Assembly: GCA_938049335.1 (NCBI GenBank) | Contig: CALIYX010000021.1 | Location: forward strand, 1 to 7,542 | Length of the DNA: 7,542 nt | Origin: an uncultured Clostridia bacterium | GTDB taxonomy: Bacteria > Bacillota > Clostridia > Peptostreptococcales > Anaerovoracaceae | Direction of reading: 5' to 3' | In this document: positions 6,556 to 7,542 of the stretch, piece by piece | How positions within the stretch are numbered: the stretch's first letter is position 1 | How the letters are laid out: each line of letters begins with the position of its first letter | The notes under the pieces: generated by a model | The model's database searches: none | What the model saw: only the letters and a program-made list of their open reading frames with translations | What the model was told of the DNA's origin: nothing | Translations under genes and position numbers: made by a program

Positions 6556-7542
6556 CTATTCATTTAAAAGTTGACTTCCGGATATTAACAAATCTGAAAT
6601 CTTATGCCAATCAAATTTATACCCTTCTCCTTTAAAGAAATATGAATTTTTATTTGCTAATTTCATGATTTGAAATTTGTTCCATAACTTTGGTTCATCT
6701 CGAATGTAGGTTACCTTTGCCGCAGTTGTAACTGCAGTAGGTTTTCTCGTTCCTATTTTCCCTTCAGATGTAAGGAAAGTCTCTACTCCCAAAAGAAAGT
6801 TTTTAGAATCTTCTGGCAACACAACACTCTTACTCTGATATTCTTCAAATATTTTTATCAGTTCTAAATGTTTTCCATTAACTAAAATCAAATACGCTAA
6901 TGCATTCAAAAATGCGTCACTATTAGGCCCATATTTTTTTCCTATCTCTAGCATTTTAAAACCAAGATTAGTCAAATGACCTTCATTCCACAATTCTAAC
7001 TGTGAAAGTGGAATTTTATAATTTTGTTTTTCAGCTTTGCATGATTTCGGTGATCTTGTTTTTTTTCTTGGATTTCCATCCCAACCCTTTGTTTTTTCTG
7101 TCACTAATCTTTCATAAAATTCGGGATATATTTTTTCTGTATAAATATTACCTTCATATTCATTATATCTAAAGGCTAGTTCTAATAAATCATATAATTC
7201 ATAATGGCTACAATCTCTCCACCAACACCAAAAAGTTTCCTTTTTACTTAAATCCACTGATTTAACTTTAGTAGCATCTCTTTTCTCATCTATTCCCCTA
7301 AGTAATGTAACGCCAGAACCAATATCGAGTGGATTATAGCTATATAAAGAAATCGCAACTTTTTTAAATTCATCAGCATTTAAAGTATTTGCTATAAAAT
7401 CTGCAATATGAAATCCATCATCCGCAACTGTAGGAACTATTAATCCCGAATATAAGTGTTTTTGCAAATATGAAAGGGCTTGTCCTAAACCAGTCAAATA
7501 CTCTCGCTTCGATTGCAATGGTGGCTTAAACTCTAAAGCATA
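6556..7542 (-). CDS. C-terminal part of a probable PD-(D/E)XK restriction-type nuclease, 5' end beyond window
   Basis: The frame is open from the right edge to a TAG at 6556-6558, giving 328 residues. The first start-like codon is a TTG at 7516-7518 with no ribosome binding site before it, while eight more in-frame codons (YALEFKPP) continue to the edge, so the true start is outside. E-F-K at visible residues 4-6, followed by REYLTGLGQALSYL with its Gln, resembles the E-x-K beta strand and the following helix of PD-(D/E)XK nucleases; the upstream catalytic acid would be in the missing part. Residues about 190-230 (GHLTNLGFKMLEIGKKYG) could be a winged-helix DNA-binding segment; a Lys/Arg-rich linker (RKKTRSPKSCK) precedes it. 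I do not recognise the family. Its neighbours (restriction operon, IS) fit a defence role, but nuclease activity is inference. It has its own terminator and so ends a separate unit from the McrB/McrC-like operon. Confidence 0.7.
   Translation of the reverse strand, partial: YALEFKPPLQSKREYLTGLGQALSYLQKHLYSGLIVPTVADDGFHIADFIANTLNADEFKKVAISLYSYNPLDIGSGVTLLRGIDEKRDATKVKSVDLSKKETFWCWWRDCSHYELYDLLELAFRYNEYEGNIYTEKIYPEFYERLVTEKTKGWDGNPRKKTRSPKSCKAEKQNYKIPLSQLELWNEGHLTNLGFKMLEIGKKYGPNSDAFLNALAYLILVNGKHLELIKIFEEYQSKSVVLPEDSKNFLLGVETFLTSEGKIGTRKPTAVTTAAKVTYIRDEPKLWNKFQIMKLANKNSYFFKGEGYKFDWHKISDLLISGSQLLNE

Noticed and set aside
7516..7518. TTG as the start codon of the right-edge gene
   Set aside because: No ribosome binding site upstream, and the frame stays open to the window edge with nuclease-like residues (LEFKPP) before it; the gene is truncated by the window.
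1..7542. CRISPR array, tRNA, rRNA, riboswitch or replication origin
   Set aside because: No regularly spaced repeats, cloverleaf, conserved RNA element or iteron cluster was seen by eye on either strand.

Overview
The window looks like a piece of accessory (defence-type) DNA from a low-GC, Gram-positive-type bacterium. Most genes are AT-rich: sampled 60-base lines run about 23% GC in the mcrC-like gene, 32% in the right-edge gene and 38% in the ankyrin gene. Ribosome binding sites are strong and GGAG-like, and there are clear hairpin terminators. The IS30-type transposase gene stands out at about 48-60% GC in sampled lines and is plainly of different origin. I cannot name the organism; a Negativicutes-like Bacillota host is a guess only.

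Layout, left to right. Positions 1-1035 (minus): nearly all of an ankyrin-repeat protein with a probable SUKH (SMI1/KNR4-type) C-terminal domain, cut by the window edge at its 3' end. Positions 1036-1148: its promoter region and a perfect 17-bp-stem terminator that ends the next transcription unit. Positions 1175-4908 (minus): a two-gene operon, McrB-like AAA+ protein followed 14 nt later by a LlaJI-R2/McrC-like PD-(D/E)XK nuclease. Positions 4909-5253: no gene; it holds the operon's probable promoter and an imperfect second copy (45/57 identical) of the ankyrin-gene promoter region. Positions about 5187-6406 (plus): an intact IS30-family insertion sequence with a DDE transposase. Positions 6506-6534: terminator of the last gene. 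Positions 6556-7542 (minus): the C-terminal 328 residues of a protein whose visible start (E-x-K, then a Gln-containing helix) suggests another PD-(D/E)XK restriction-type nuclease.

How the genes may work together. The McrB-like protein should form the nucleotide-driven motor and DNA reader, and the McrC-like protein should supply the cleavage site, as in McrBC and the LlaJI restriction pair. LlaJI works with two cytosine methyltransferases, but none is visible here, so the pair could be methylation-dependent (type IV-like), or its methyltransferases may lie outside the window or have been lost. The ankyrin-SUKH protein resembles immunity proteins of polymorphic toxin systems and may be functionally unrelated to the restriction genes. 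The 57-bp direct repeat on both sides of the restriction operon suggests the operon is a discrete cassette placed upstream of the ankyrin gene.
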